Positions 1 through 11,935 of a stretch of DNA of 64,000 bases are shown in pieces. The DNA comes from Ectocarpus siliculosus (lineage: Eukaryota; Sar; Phaeophyceae; Ectocarpales; Ectocarpaceae), in contig FN648444.1 in NCBI GenBank assembly GCA_000310025.1, positions 34,940 to 98,939 on the forward strand, in the 5' to 3' direction. The translations under genes and the position numbers were made by a program. The notes under the pieces are model-generated. The model saw only the letters and a program-made list of their open reading frames with translations, made no database searches and had not been told where the DNA came from. The stretch's first letter is position 1, and every line of letters starts with the position of its first letter.

Positions 1-1200
1 CCACGACTATGAGTCCCCCCCCCCCCCCCCGGAGAGGACTGAAAAAACGTTTTGTCGCGTAGGTGTGGAAAAAACAATTCGTGCAAAACAGACGATCGAC
101 CACGGGTCAAACAGGATGGAAAGAACGAAAGACAACGAACGAAAAAGAAAGAGAGAACAAGGGAAGCAAAAAAGACAGGAAGGTATGTACAGTAGACAGG
201 TCCAGCGGAACAACGAAATAGGCAACTGCTAACGCGACACCAAACAGATGAATGACTTACGACGACAACATCACTTCGGGATCACTGCGAGGAGGGGTGT
301 GTGTGTGCTCCTGTCCTAGTCATGCATGCCGTAGTCGTTAGACCATTGACCTCGCATCCCTGCAGAGCCAGGACGGACCACTCCGGGTTCTCACTGGATC
401 AGACTCTCACGTCACCAAGCGCGAAGCGCCGTGAGGTATTCGGCGAGTCGCATGGAGGGTGCGCTGCATCCCGTAAAGGTTTTCGGCATCTTGTACAAGT
501 ACGTATTTCCTTGCGTACGGATGTCAGCGGTGAATTACTTTTTACGTTTTTTGCTGCTTTCACTTCCAGAGACAAATATAAGCACTGTGTAGCTGCATCG
601 AGGTTGCAACGTAGTGGGATCATCCCCTTTGCGCGGTGTGAGATTCTCGACCCCGCACAACATAATCTACTCGACCACCTAAAGACTATGGTTACCGCGA
701 AAAACAAAGCCAAAGGCAAAGAATATGCGGAAACCAAGTCACGCAATGATCGGCTTGTTTTACAACTTGTCGACAAGCGACGAAATCCCTACCTCGATGG
801 CAAACACCGGGGGTTGGGTCACTGCGAGGGGGGGGGGTTGACGACACGACGGAAAAAATGTTGACGCGTTTATTAACGAGATTTTTGACGCGCAACACGC
901 TCGGAGGCCGTAACAGAAGAAGACACCTAAACCATGAGGCCGCACCGGGGAGACTCTTCCGTGACAACGCGCGCGTGCATGCGCAGTCAATTGACGGGCT
1001 TAGGCGTGTATTTGGACTTACGCTGCTCCTGTGTGATCTTTCTGGGTTTCCCGGGCTGTTACCATATATAGAAGTTGGGATGGTCTTGTTGTATACAGGA
1101 TTTTGTACTTCGTTTGGGGGGGGCGGGGCGGGGCTCACGTCGTACCCAAACAAATTCACCAGTATGCAAAACTCGTCCACCCTTGATTTACACCCTAAAA
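1..1200. other. upstream intergenic region, no gene supported
   Basis: No open frame here looks coding. It holds a C-run near 16-31, a short GT repeat near 296-306 and a G-run near 829-837. A TATATA string at 1065-1070 lies about 130 bp before the first ATG of the LNR gene and could be its TATA box. A stretch at about 336-376 resembles 56614-56655 (see findings). Confidence 0.5.
1065..1070 (+). promoter_or_regulatory. possible TATA box of the LNR gene
   Basis: TATATA about 131 bp upstream of the ATG at 1201. Position fits a core promoter with a short 5' UTR, but such a string is common by chance, so support is weak. Confidence 0.25.
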
Positions 1201-4200
1201 ATGATCCCAGGTATGATAAAGCCGCGATGGGAGCTGGGTGCGCTACTCACCGTTGCTTGCTTCAGCAGCGCGCAGCAGGGTACTACTTCATCCGGTAAGC
1301 GCTTCTTGATACAAATGACGCCACGGCCTTTGAGACCCTCTTGTGTTGCGGGAGGATTGCGTTGTGTCTGCTCATGTTCCTTTACTGTTGTCTTCTAATT
1401 TCGGCCAAGGACCCTATCCCGGTGAAGTTGTCGATTTCTTGTTCTTGCTTCTACAACGAGTGCCCCATTGGACATGGCGATTCTCTGGGAATCGTCCCTG
1501 TTGCATCGGCAAAACAATAACTACTATTCATACGTAGGATACGAAAGCATACAATCCTGGATCAAACGGAAACCCCGGCCTCACTACCTCTAACTGTGCT
1601 CGTTATTGGCTATATATACAAAGGATGAAGATGTACGGGATCGTGGAGAACTATCAACCCTCCTGATGATCCACAACGCTGATATTGAGCGTTAAGTTCA
1701 CTCCCCGATCTGATACGGTAGTGGCATCCACCTTTGTACGAGGAAACCCCCGAGCCTATCAGCGCCTCTAGGTCTCCACTCTACGTTACGACCGGTCGCT
1801 TCTTGCGGCTCGTGGTCTTACGCTCTTCTCCCTCGAGCTGGACATTACAGTCATGCAGGAGGCGGGAACGCAGCTGGCCCTGCCGAGTGATTCTTCCACA
1901 ATAACCACCCGACTATGAAGTAAATACTTCGTGCTGCAATATCGAACCGTCAAGGGTGGCTGCCGCCCACGCCTTCAGAGGAAAAAGCGTCAAGTATTGT
2001 CGTCGCAGAGGCCCCCATTCACGACCTACTCCGTCAGGTTCTTGTGGTGACAGCCACTGTTCGATGGGGCCCCGTCGTTCATATGCTTCAGCCGATCCGC
2101 CGTTCGTTGTCCACCTCGTTTTGGGGTTCTTGGTCAACCTAACACACCGGAACTGGTCATCTGTTCTTATGGCTATTAGAAGGCTGCAACGGAATCGAAC
2201 AATGCCACAATTGGTTTCGACGAACGAAAGAACTACACAGTGGATAGGACGACCGACACTAAATACAATATTTATTGCGCGGTAGTGTACGCGAGTAAAC
2301 ACGAGAAAGGCACGGTGAGGGAAGTTTAGGAAGAGGTGGGATACGGTGGCCAGGAAGAAATGGCGTAGGCTGGAGGAAATCAAGCGGAGACAGTGTCTCT
2401 GGCACAGCTCGGGAGTTCCAAGAACCACGCATTGATCCGTGAACCATTAAGAGCGCCCTTGGAACGGTGGCAATGTCAATACTCACTCTTGGGCAAAGGC
2501 AGTCGTCTTGGAAGGGTTGAATATCCAACTTCGGAATGACCGAGACCAAAAACAAAAAAGAAAAAAGCGCGCATCCCAGCCTACCCCAACGTCTATCCGA
2601 CAACCCCAACTCTGCAATGCTACGTGACCTTGAACTACTATTGCGCAGATTGCAGCGTCTCCTGGATCAGTGATGGAATGTGCGACTCATGTAAGTGGCT
2701 TCCTTGATGTGTGCACCACTGAGGATGGCGTCAAATGGGCAGACGGTGTGCAGCTTTTTGTGCTTATTTTACCGGTATGGTTTTAGCAGCGTTCGGCGTG
2801 TACGCAGGAGTACCCTTGGCCATTGGTACGTCCGATCGATTCAGCCGTTGGTTCCAGCAAAGCGTTGAGGATGGTCGGTGCAGAAGCCGTTGGACGGCGA
2901 ACGGGGCATGCTTGGAGCCAGTTCTTTCCTAGAATGAGAATTTGGCCACGGAGTGGTTGGAACAGTATATGCTGCGTCGTTCTGAACGACTTTCGCTGCG
3001 TCATGGATGTCGAAGTGTGGCGATTTTACTTCGTCCAAGGGAATGTGTTTGAAATATTGGGTGTGTATGGTGGGTCTACTCGCGGAACGCATACCGTGCG
3101 GTGAGCACACGAGAAGGCATCCCCAGTGCTTTTTTCATGGTACCGTACCACGTCTCGTTGTATGGAAGTCAGTCGGCTGACACTATGAAACTAACACTTC
3201 TCGCGATGTTCCCGTGCATGACACACGGTTTCAACCTACGATGTGCTAGAGGCTACCCAGATCTTTCGGAGCAAAAAATGCTCCCGGAGTCAACCTGAGC
3301 AACTGGAGACGGATGCCCCATTGGCTCTCTTGTGTTTCGTTTCAGTCTGTCTCCTATCGCTCGTTGCGGTTCCTACACCCCCATCGGAAACGTCGATCCA
3401 GCGATAGTGGAAACCCGTGGAACCGTCTGTTTTATAGCCCATGGGAAGTCCTTTGTAGCTGAGGCGCAAGCCAATGCTGCCTGCGACATAGTATTGATGC
3501 CCGGAGTGGGTTTAGTGAAGAGGGCAACGTCCCCTCCTTCTGAGGCGCTGAATCGTGTTGTTCCGTTCTTGCGTTGGGATTTCGCAGCGAACAACAACTC
3601 CGACTGCGACTATGATGGCGGCGACTGTGAGTGACGACTGGCAAGAGCTGGGTCATGATGAGCATGGTCTGAACACGGGGCTTCTCCGAGAGCGAGCCAC
3701 CTTCTTAGTTGGTCTGCCGTGCTGGTTTGTCGCAGGGTTGCAACTTGATGAGGTTCAGCGATTTGGTGGATGGCCTTCTCCATATTCCGTTGGGTACTAT
3801 TTCTATCCATCAAGTAGAAACATCCAAACACTTCCTCACATAGCTGCTGCGTATATCAATGTGAGGGCGCTTAGATTTGTTTCGAGCAGACGAACTCTTG
3901 GGCGTCCAACCACTCTGCGTGTCGGCTTCTGTCCCTTGCTTCCCTTCAGTGCCTCGTGAAAGAATCTGAATCAAATCTATCTGCCGTGATCCCAGGACCA
4001 AAATGCCGTTTCTGTATGCTGGCAGTTGGTGATATCTTCCAGGTGAAACGTCCCAACTTCAAAACGTCCATTGAGCACTTATCTTGTGGCACGCTGTCCC
4101 CGGCCATCCTTGTTCCTCGTGATTTCCTGAAACTCGAGGCTGCTCATGCGACTGCTTCGACGACACCTACGAGTGCGGTTCTGTCACTGGCTTCACCTGC

Positions 4201-7200
4201 ATCGACCCTTCATCATCCTGTACCTGTAAGCCGGTTGAATCGCGCACCCGATCGAAGGAAATCGTTGCGAAGTGTTACATACGTGGAAAAGGATGCGGGG
4301 ATAGCTGTTGGTAGACCCACGCATCGTCTTCCAATGCTTCAACACTCTCGCGCTCAATAGACAGATCTGAGATAGGAGTGCTAGCCGTGAACAGAAACGG
4401 TACTACGCTGTCCACACGCATGTGAAGGTGGATACTTGACAACGGTATTTCTTCGGGCGGTTCGTCTCGACACCCTCGGCCAGTTTTCGAGTATCGCGAT
4501 GCTGTTTGTTGGTAGCAGAGAACAATCAAGCAACGCAGATGCAGATGTGGGCAGTTCTTGGTTGTCTTTAGCAATGGAGCGCGTAATTTGTGAAAATTTC
4601 CCGCAGCATCCTTTTCCCCTTGTCCCGCGTTCCTTTGCACTGCATCCAACGGTCCCCGTTCCCCGGACAAACCTTGCTTGACCATCCACACAACTGTTCT
4701 CAGATCACCATTTCTACGACGACGACGGAGAAGAATGGGTCGCCTCTACCCCTAGCCCTTTCTACACCGTCACCTTTAGCCCAACGGCCTACCCCCAGTA
4801 CCACTTTGATGACGACTCCTACGACAGCCCGACCTACTACAACGGCTTCCTCGATGACGACGCCGCCGACTACACTCCTAGCCCTACCGTCCGCGTTCAT
4901 ACCTCTGTCGTGGACGACGACAGTGACTCCTACGACAGCCCAACCTACTATGACGGCTTCCTTGATGACGACGACGAAGACGAAAACGACAACGACAGGG
5001 CCACCCCTGATGATGGTAAAGGGAGTTCAGAGTGCGATTGCCCGTCCAGCGCTTGATTGAGTAGAACTTGTCTTGGCATCTAACTCCACACCAACTGCGA
5101 GGTTGTTTACAGCGTTCGAACTGTTCCCGAAGGGGGGGAGTGAAACGGGGGAAAGTGCACCCCGGAGGAATACGTGAGGGAGTTCAAATCATCGTACCGA
5201 TAGTAGAGAAACCCATATATTCGCGTATTGTAGCCTGGGATATACTTTAGAGACTCCCATGGAATGCAGAGATCTCACATCATTTTCTCGCCTTCGCGGA
5301 GGTCGCTCTCTGACATTCAACAAATATCACGTCCAATCGAGGGAGATGGAGACAATTTGTTCGTATGTGTTGTGATTCTTCTGGACGGCAACGCGATTAG
5401 TGCTCACCGTTCGAGACATGTTTTGGTGGGTGCATTAGCCGGGGTCACACGGGAGGAAAGCCGCACACGCTCGAACTGAATCTTCTTCCACGATTTCTTC
5501 TGCTGTACATGCTTTAAATATATCGCGATCAACCTCGAGTAAATTGTTCCGCTTCTCCATCATGCCGTTGAAGCTCTTTCCGCATAAACTCGACTACTCA
5601 TGTGATCCCTATCTTCCGCATCTATTTGTCATAGTCGAATGTGATAACAATGTCAGTTCGTGTGACGTCGCCGAGATTCGAGGTTCGCGTCCGAACGTCG
5701 AAACCTTCCAATATTGCATTGTCGCACCTGCGCGTGTCCTTGCAATCGTTCCCCACCTTCGCGTACACAATCGCAACCTTGATCACTGGCGGACTCGGTC
5801 AATGGCGGGACCTGCCCTGTCATCCGTGACGCCATCAATGTTGATGTTAGGCGATGATGAAGGTAAGCTTCCCTTTCAATCCTCCAAGTGCGGGAGCGAC
5901 GCTTGACAATGCTGTACTTGTATGTCGTTTTCGGCAAGCAAATTGATCTCCACGGCAATTCTCTTGAGGTTTTCAGCCCGGTTCCTATCTCCTGCAATTT
6001 CTTGTGGTTCCGGTTGCTCGCTGGGGATACCAGGCTACTATTTACAGAAGCGACCCAACCGCAATGAATACTCCGATGGCCGTTTTCTCTTCACCATACA
6101 ACGAACCGCCTAGGATGACAGAATTGCACGTTGTCGGGGAATACCGAACAAAATGATAAGCGTGTCGGTTCACTTTCGATGTATAAAAACTAACAGAATT
6201 CACGTTTCACTCCTGGGGGCGACGGGAAGGGCGCCTTTGTTTTTTGCCTTTCCATTTTTTCTGGACGTCGGTCCTTACAAATTTCGGTGCAGTTCTGAAC
6301 GCAGCAGGCGAGGTTCAACAAGAAGGAGGCCACGTTTGAGTTATTTACTCCGGCTTCCTTCTACGGTGGTTGCCTTGATGTTGATCACGATAGAAATTAA
6401 GCCGTTGCTTCCCTTGTCAGCTGTGTGGTAAAATTTTGTTTGGGCACGTTGGGCGTAACAAACCCCAGTTCGTGTGACAGCACCGAGGTTCAAACCCACA
6501 CCAAACGGCAGAAGAGAGCGAAATTGCCTGCTGAATTTCCAAAATTTTTTGTATGACCAACCTTTTCCCAGGAAATTGTGTGTTGCTATCGCTGGGTTTT
6601 TCCCGCTGCTGTGCTGTTCCCTAGAGTATCGACCTTGAGGGTATGTGTATTTCTTTGTTCCGCCCTTGCTGCCTGTGGAACACCGGACGAACAATGCATG
6701 TTGTGTCAAACTCGTTACGAAGCGAGGTGATACCCAGCAACATCTAGGTACTGTACTTAGACTCTTCCACTGCCAATGGCCCCTCTCTCCCCTCTCACCA
6801 TGTTACCCAACAAGACTGTCCACCCTTGGTCGTGTACCCTTTGCATCACAACCGTGCAGCTCCAGTGGGCGCTATCGTCGGTGGAGTAGTCGGGGGAACG
6901 GCCTTTTTGGCGGCTGCCGCCGTATTGGGGTGCTTGTTCGTCACGGGTCGCCTCAAGTGCTCCATGTGCAGCAGCTCCTCAGACCCTCCAGCAGCTCCTA
7001 CCCCTGTTGGTGACGGTACTACCCGAGCGGCGATTAAGGCATACCCTGCGCCTGTGGCCTCGGCTGCCGGTGCTCCTACCGGCCCGCGTAATGGTCTTCC
7101 TCCTCCTCGTGCATCGTTAGCCCCTGCTGGTGACCGCTCAGCCCAATCGGCGACCGAGACATACCCTGTGCCTGTGGCCTCGGCTGCCGGGGCTCCTGCC

Positions 7201-7446
7201 GGCTCGCGTAATGGTCTTCCTCCTCCTCCTGCATTTTTAGCCCCTGCTGGTGACCGCTTAGCCCAATCGGCGACCGAGACATATCCTGAGTCCATGGCCT
7301 CTGCTGCTGCTGCTGCTCCTGCCGCTCCCGCTGGTGATCTTCTTCCTCCTCCTGCATATGGTAGTTATGATCACGACGCGACGTTTACTGCAGCCCCTCC
7401 GCCACCTTATGGCCATCCGGTCAACCAATATCCCCAACCAAGATGA
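1201..7446 (+). CDS. LNR (Notch-type) single-pass membrane protein, six exons
   Basis: Exons 1201-1294, 2580-2690, 3588-3626, 4139-4225, 4704-5015 and 6860-7446 join in frame to 409 residues; every intron is phase 1. Residues 1-26 form a signal peptide ending near SSAQQ. Residues 45-87 are an LNR module: C-Y-V, then CADC, W-I-S-D-G-M-C-D, then DCDYDGGDCC and S-C-D-C. The calcium-ligand pattern D-G-x-C-D plus Y-D-G-G-D is kept; the usual C-N pair is N-N. Residues 88-109 are a second Cys cluster (YECG, FTCIDP). Residues 111-214 are an Asp/Tyr/Pro stalk with a duplicated SYDSPTYY-x-GFLDDD motif. A transmembrane helix (about 217-241) precedes a 165-residue Ala/Pro tail with three diverged repeats ending in YGHPVNQYPQPR. 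Inferred role: cell-surface or wall-facing receptor or adhesion protein; ligand unknown. Extra exons in the long introns (1295-2579, 5016-6859) cannot be excluded. Confidence 0.78.
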
Positions 7447-8799
7447 GATTCGCTCGGGTTTCTCTACGGGATTACACCAAATATGTACTTCATTTGACTT
7501 GGTAGGCCGCTGCCAGCAGGGGGAGGCGTGGATTGACAACGGAGCGGGTCGCTAGTGGGCGGGCTTTGGTTGGCCAGCAGAGGTATTCCATACTCTCTGG
7601 GGTGTACGTATGTTTGAAGAGTGTCGTCTACGATGGGTGTGGAGACTGCAAATAATACAGTTTTTGGATCCTGGTCGGATACATAATGTAAGTAAGCACC
7701 TTTTGGCCGACCTGTCAGACGGTGTCCTACATGGTAATCGTTCCGGCTTTCCGGGCCGAGCAAGTCAGTCTTTATGTCAATGTTGCCCTGTTCTTGTGTT
7801 ATTTTTCCTTTCGTGTTCACCTCCTTCGCACGAGGAGTTAGGGTCGTGGCGCCGAGCATACATGCATGCGTGGGTCGAAGTGCTCCCATCCTTGGTCAAT
7901 ACCCGCTCTTCGGTCGGTGCCCGTGTGGTTTTTTCAGAAACCGTGTTTTTTTCCCTTTCATAAGGCACGGGCTAAGTGCAGTTCTTTCCGCATAGGCCAG
8001 TAAAGTGCAATATTTTCCAGGTTTAATTGATTGTGTTGTTTTTTTCTCGGTCGCAGCGCGTGTGTACTTGTTGCACATCAAGACGCACGGCTAGTTTCAC
8101 GAGAAAAGAGAGGTACGTCTGCTGAGGCTGGACAATGTACACCGTGAGACAGCCCATGACGGATTCACAATTATATCCTGGACTGCGATCGACGTGTAGA
8201 GTTGAATCTGCATCGTGTCTTCAAAAGTATCGAACTTAGTATCCAAGGCGTGCTCTGTACACCCGACTTCTGCGTTTTCGCTGTCTTGTGTAGTGCATCT
8301 AGAGCTTCTTTTTGCGTGAACTCAGGGAGTGTCATATATCCTATTGTGAGTCCCTGCCCTACCCGTGCGGAGACACGGCTTGGAGAACGGAGCGGTCACC
8401 CAAGAATAGGGTCGGTTACCCCGTAGAAGACCAGCCTGTGTACTGTATTTGGAAGCATTCCGTCGTCGTTTCAAGTGACATCGACTATGGACTACAGCAG
8501 TATCCCATACAAATACCTGGTACACCCCTAGTCTATTTCCTATTATGCAGTTCTGAGTTTCGCCGTTCTTGAGCAGAACTGCGAACGTACCAATTATGGC
8601 GTATTTCGAGAGGCCCGGCTTACAACGTTAAACGTTTTACATTTTTCACTCATGCCTCAACGGAATGTCAGAGCTTCGCCTAGAGCACGTGGGTGCCCAA
8701 CAGAACTGGCCCACCGAACGATGTCAAATGAATTACAACGTGCGAGAATGGTTATCGCTCAATATTTCCAGCGAAACACTAACGACGAGGAATATCAGA
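7447..8799. other. intergenic, nothing recognised
   Basis: No frame with coding character, no splice-flanked exon and no repeat recognised. It includes the 3' flank of the LNR gene; no certain poly(A) signal was found. Confidence 0.4.
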
Positions 8800-11260
8800 T
8801 CCTTCCACAGCATGCGTGAATAAATACGCTTCAATTCGCGCCTGTCCAGCTCCACGACTTCGTGACATGACGCCGAAGCCGCTCGCCGTTAGCTACGTGT
8901 CTCCTTTGTTCCGATCAAGTACCAGTAGAGACGAGAGAGGACCGCCGGTGCACGCCGAGCACCCTAGGATGTGGAAGAAGACAAATACTGATTCACAATC
9001 GTCTTCGATTACCATATACGCAACGAACACACGCAACTCCCGCGGCGACACTGACAAAGGGTTCAAGAGTGTGCCGGAAATATCCCAGGTTCAGCCAAAA
9101 TCCACAAAAAAAACGAAGATACCTACGCGTCCGAAGCAAGCGAAAAAACGTCTGCCGTGTCATCCGTGAACTTTTCTGTAAAATCGTACTTCGTACGTAC
9201 GCATATGCGTACCTGGAATGTAATGACAAGATTAACTTGTTAGAGATACCATGTTAAGGCACGGACACTGGGTTACGCACTGCAGTGATGGCGCGACCGT
9301 TTGTACGCTTGCAGTGTACATATATCGAAAATTCATAATGAACTGCAGAGGAATAGGCCTTGCTACATACAGCTAGCGAGAGCTTACGCTGATCAGCCTC
9401 CGTTTTATGACAGCGACAACGAATCACCCGTGTTATGTCCGTGAAGACTGCCCTTGCGTGCGACAGCAGCCAAAAATCAACGTCGCGGTCGCGTCGTGCC
9501 AAGTCTGGTGTCAGTCAGACCGGACATGGCTGGCTGCGTGCCGGCGGTCTCAGGTACATCAGCAAGCAGAAGACCATCGCAATCGCAAGACGTGCGCCAC
9601 AGGTGCCGGGACAAACAAGCAAGGAGTTAACGGCATACACAGCATGCCAGGGGTGGTGCGCACCGACGAGGACACCTACGGCTTCCCTCATGCAGCAATG
9701 TGGGACAGCCGACAACATGCCTCACGAACGACAGCAACATGCAGAATGAAACCTGTAGCAAATCTGCATCGGTCCGAACCCCGAATGGACCTCAGCCTCG
9801 ATCCTTACTGGGGGTGAGAACTCGTCGTGAGTTTCGTTCGGTGAAAATAGAATCATAACTTCCAATCGGAACGTCTCGCTTTCGACCAAGCAGAAACCCC
9901 CAGCAGCTCATATACGCATTTATAGCACGGGATGCACGCACATGAACCCGAAAAACATTTCGAGAATCGGTGCGAGACCCCTCGAGTGTCCCACGTCGTC
10001 AAGGAGGAAAGAACGAACGGCCAACGGAACGACCGCGGCTGGACTTGTTGGGAAACAAGGCAGCTGTTTCGCCGTGGCGTTGCTTCGATGTCGCCAAGAT
10101 TTTGCTGCTCGATACTCCCGAAATTTAGCGAAGTTTCGCGGGCGCTTGGTGGACCGAAGGAAGGAGTGTGGCGACACTTCTTTCGGGCCATAGAAATGTC
10201 GTTGTGAATGCCACCACACAATTGCAGGCAGACTCAGCGATTGATCCACGATCCCGAAGGAACCCATCAGAGCCTGTTCCAAAGGCAAGATCGGACTTCT
10301 CCACGATAGCAACAACGATCGCCAGAATATTTGCCCACATAACCAGACCACCAAACACATGCTATTGTGCAAAAAAAGAAGACTCCACCCGAGACTTGTA
10401 GGGCAAACCCACCCCTCCCTCACCTGGAAGTAGCTTCCGGAGGACAACTTCTTCTTCTCGACGCCGGTATCTCCTCCCGCTCGCTTCTGACCCGAAAGCT
10501 GCTTCTTTGCATCTGAAACGCCCACACCCTCCCTCTTCTTCCTTCCGCCCACCAACCCGGTCCCGACCTGGCTGTTCTCCTTGTTCTCCCCCGCTGCGGC
10601 GCCGCCCACCGAGGTTTCGTAGCTCCTTCGGGCACGGCTGGGTGTCTTGTACGACCCGTCCTGGCGGCGGTGGTGATCGACGATTTTGATAGGGCGGTAT
10701 ACAGGGGGGTGGGATTTTGCACAAGAAGGCAACAAAATCAAGAACAATGGTGAGCGGAAGACGGACAGAAGTGGTGACAATGACGCTATCGACGCCAATC
10801 GGTGGCTCCTACGCCCGTGACGAATGTGAATTTACTCCCGAGGTCCCTGTCACAACGTGGTACCTGTCGGAGGCAAAACCATCGCAGCTTGCACCACTAG
10901 CTAGCTTTGCGTGGGACTCCTCCCGGATCACCTTCTTCCCGCCATCCACACGCTCAACAGAACCGAGCACATTCTTCCACTTGTCTGCGACATTCGTATC
11001 GCCTCGGAGTGCCAATCGTGGTCACGCCAATGAAGACCCCGCAAATACAAGGGTGACGAGCTTTCCCGTTTTCGGGCTTCCATCGAGCGGGTAAAGAGCC
11101 AGCTTGGCCGAAGAACATTGTCTTTCTTATGGTGGCTATCATCGTCGCGGCCACCTTCCATCACGTCCAACATTACAGAAGATACACGCGACCTCAGTGC
11201 GTGCGCATTCCCGAAGTCGTCGCCGCTTTGGATGGAAAGACCAACGATGAACGCATCCAC
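8800..11260 (-). repeat. R1, old diverged duplicate of R2
   Basis: This block aligns collinearly, with many substitutions and indels, to 22060-25830 once the transposon at 24269-25321 is removed. Anchors: the GAACTGCAGAGGAA stretch near 9340 versus 22803; AGCGAAGTTTCG near 10127 versus 23560; the conserved exon at 10424-10660 versus 23993-24232; and the AAGAACAA stretch near 10740 versus 25376. Non-coding parts are aligned too, so this is a duplicated locus or an old interspersed element, not a processed copy. Outer limits are approximate. Confidence 0.7.
10424..10660 (-). CDS. conserved exon in R1 (79 codons), gene unidentified
   Basis: Open phase-0 exon bounded by an acceptor (CCGCCAG) and a donor (CAG/GTGAGG) on the minus strand. 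It encodes DGSYKTPSRARRSYETSVGG at the start and GSYFQ at the end, with Lys/Arg-rich stretches (GRKKREG, AKKQLSGQKRAGG, EKKK) between. The R2 counterpart at 23993-24232 has 80 codons, about two thirds identical residues, no stop and length changes in multiples of three. That points to past selection on the protein. No family recognised; the basic, disordered composition suggests a nuclear protein. R1 may be a partial gene copy rather than an expressed gene. Confidence 0.5.
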
Positions 11261-11828
11261 GTAACCAATATGAAAAACGTTATGTATTTTTGTCGAGTGC
11301 GCGTGCGTGGGTCATACGGAGGCTTCAGCGGACTGTTCGACAGAAGGGGGAAATACTTCAGCAATCTCGAGGAAATCTAGTCACATGGTCAGGGTTTTAG
11401 CGGGGAATTGGAAGAAGACCGATTTTGATCTTGACTGATTTCGCAAAGACCGAAAGAGCACCCAGTGGTCACACACGAGATACACAAGATCAGCTAGGAA
11501 GTGTTCGGCAGGATGTTATCCTCGAGATGCCGCACAGAGCTGCCGTTGGGACTTGTCTTCACAAGCGTTGCATGCTATCTCCCAGTCTACCCACACACAC
11601 CTTCTCTCTAGCCTATATGTAGACAACGTATTCCGCCAGTCTAACTTCAACACCACAGGCGACACGGCGGGGTGCTATGAAAAAAAAGGTGCGAAACAAA
11701 GTGCTTTGCTATATGAGATGCGGAATTAGGCTAGTAGAGGGCAACAGGAGCAGCGACATTGAACGTTGGCGTGCCCTGATCTGTTACTGAGGGCGCGCTG
11801 TCGAAGGCTGAAGGTACACCCCGAAAAG

Positions 11829-11935
11829 TCCGAATCAGGATTCAAACCTGGGTCCACACCGATCACAGCAGTGAGCGGTGTACGCGCCGTCACAGATCTA
11901 CCCCCAAACTGCTAGACTACTGTACAGTCGTCCAA
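11829..11935 (-). repeat. tRNA-like segment, possible SINE head
   Basis: On the minus strand a box-A-like string (TAGTCTAGCAGTTTGG) is followed about 60 nt later by a box-B-like string (GGTTTGAATCC, one change from GGTTCGANTCC). The spacing is too long for a plain tRNA and no acceptor stem closes, so this is at most a degenerate tRNA or the head of another SINE. It is not the same family as the copies at 17.1 and 20.9 kb. Confidence 0.3.
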
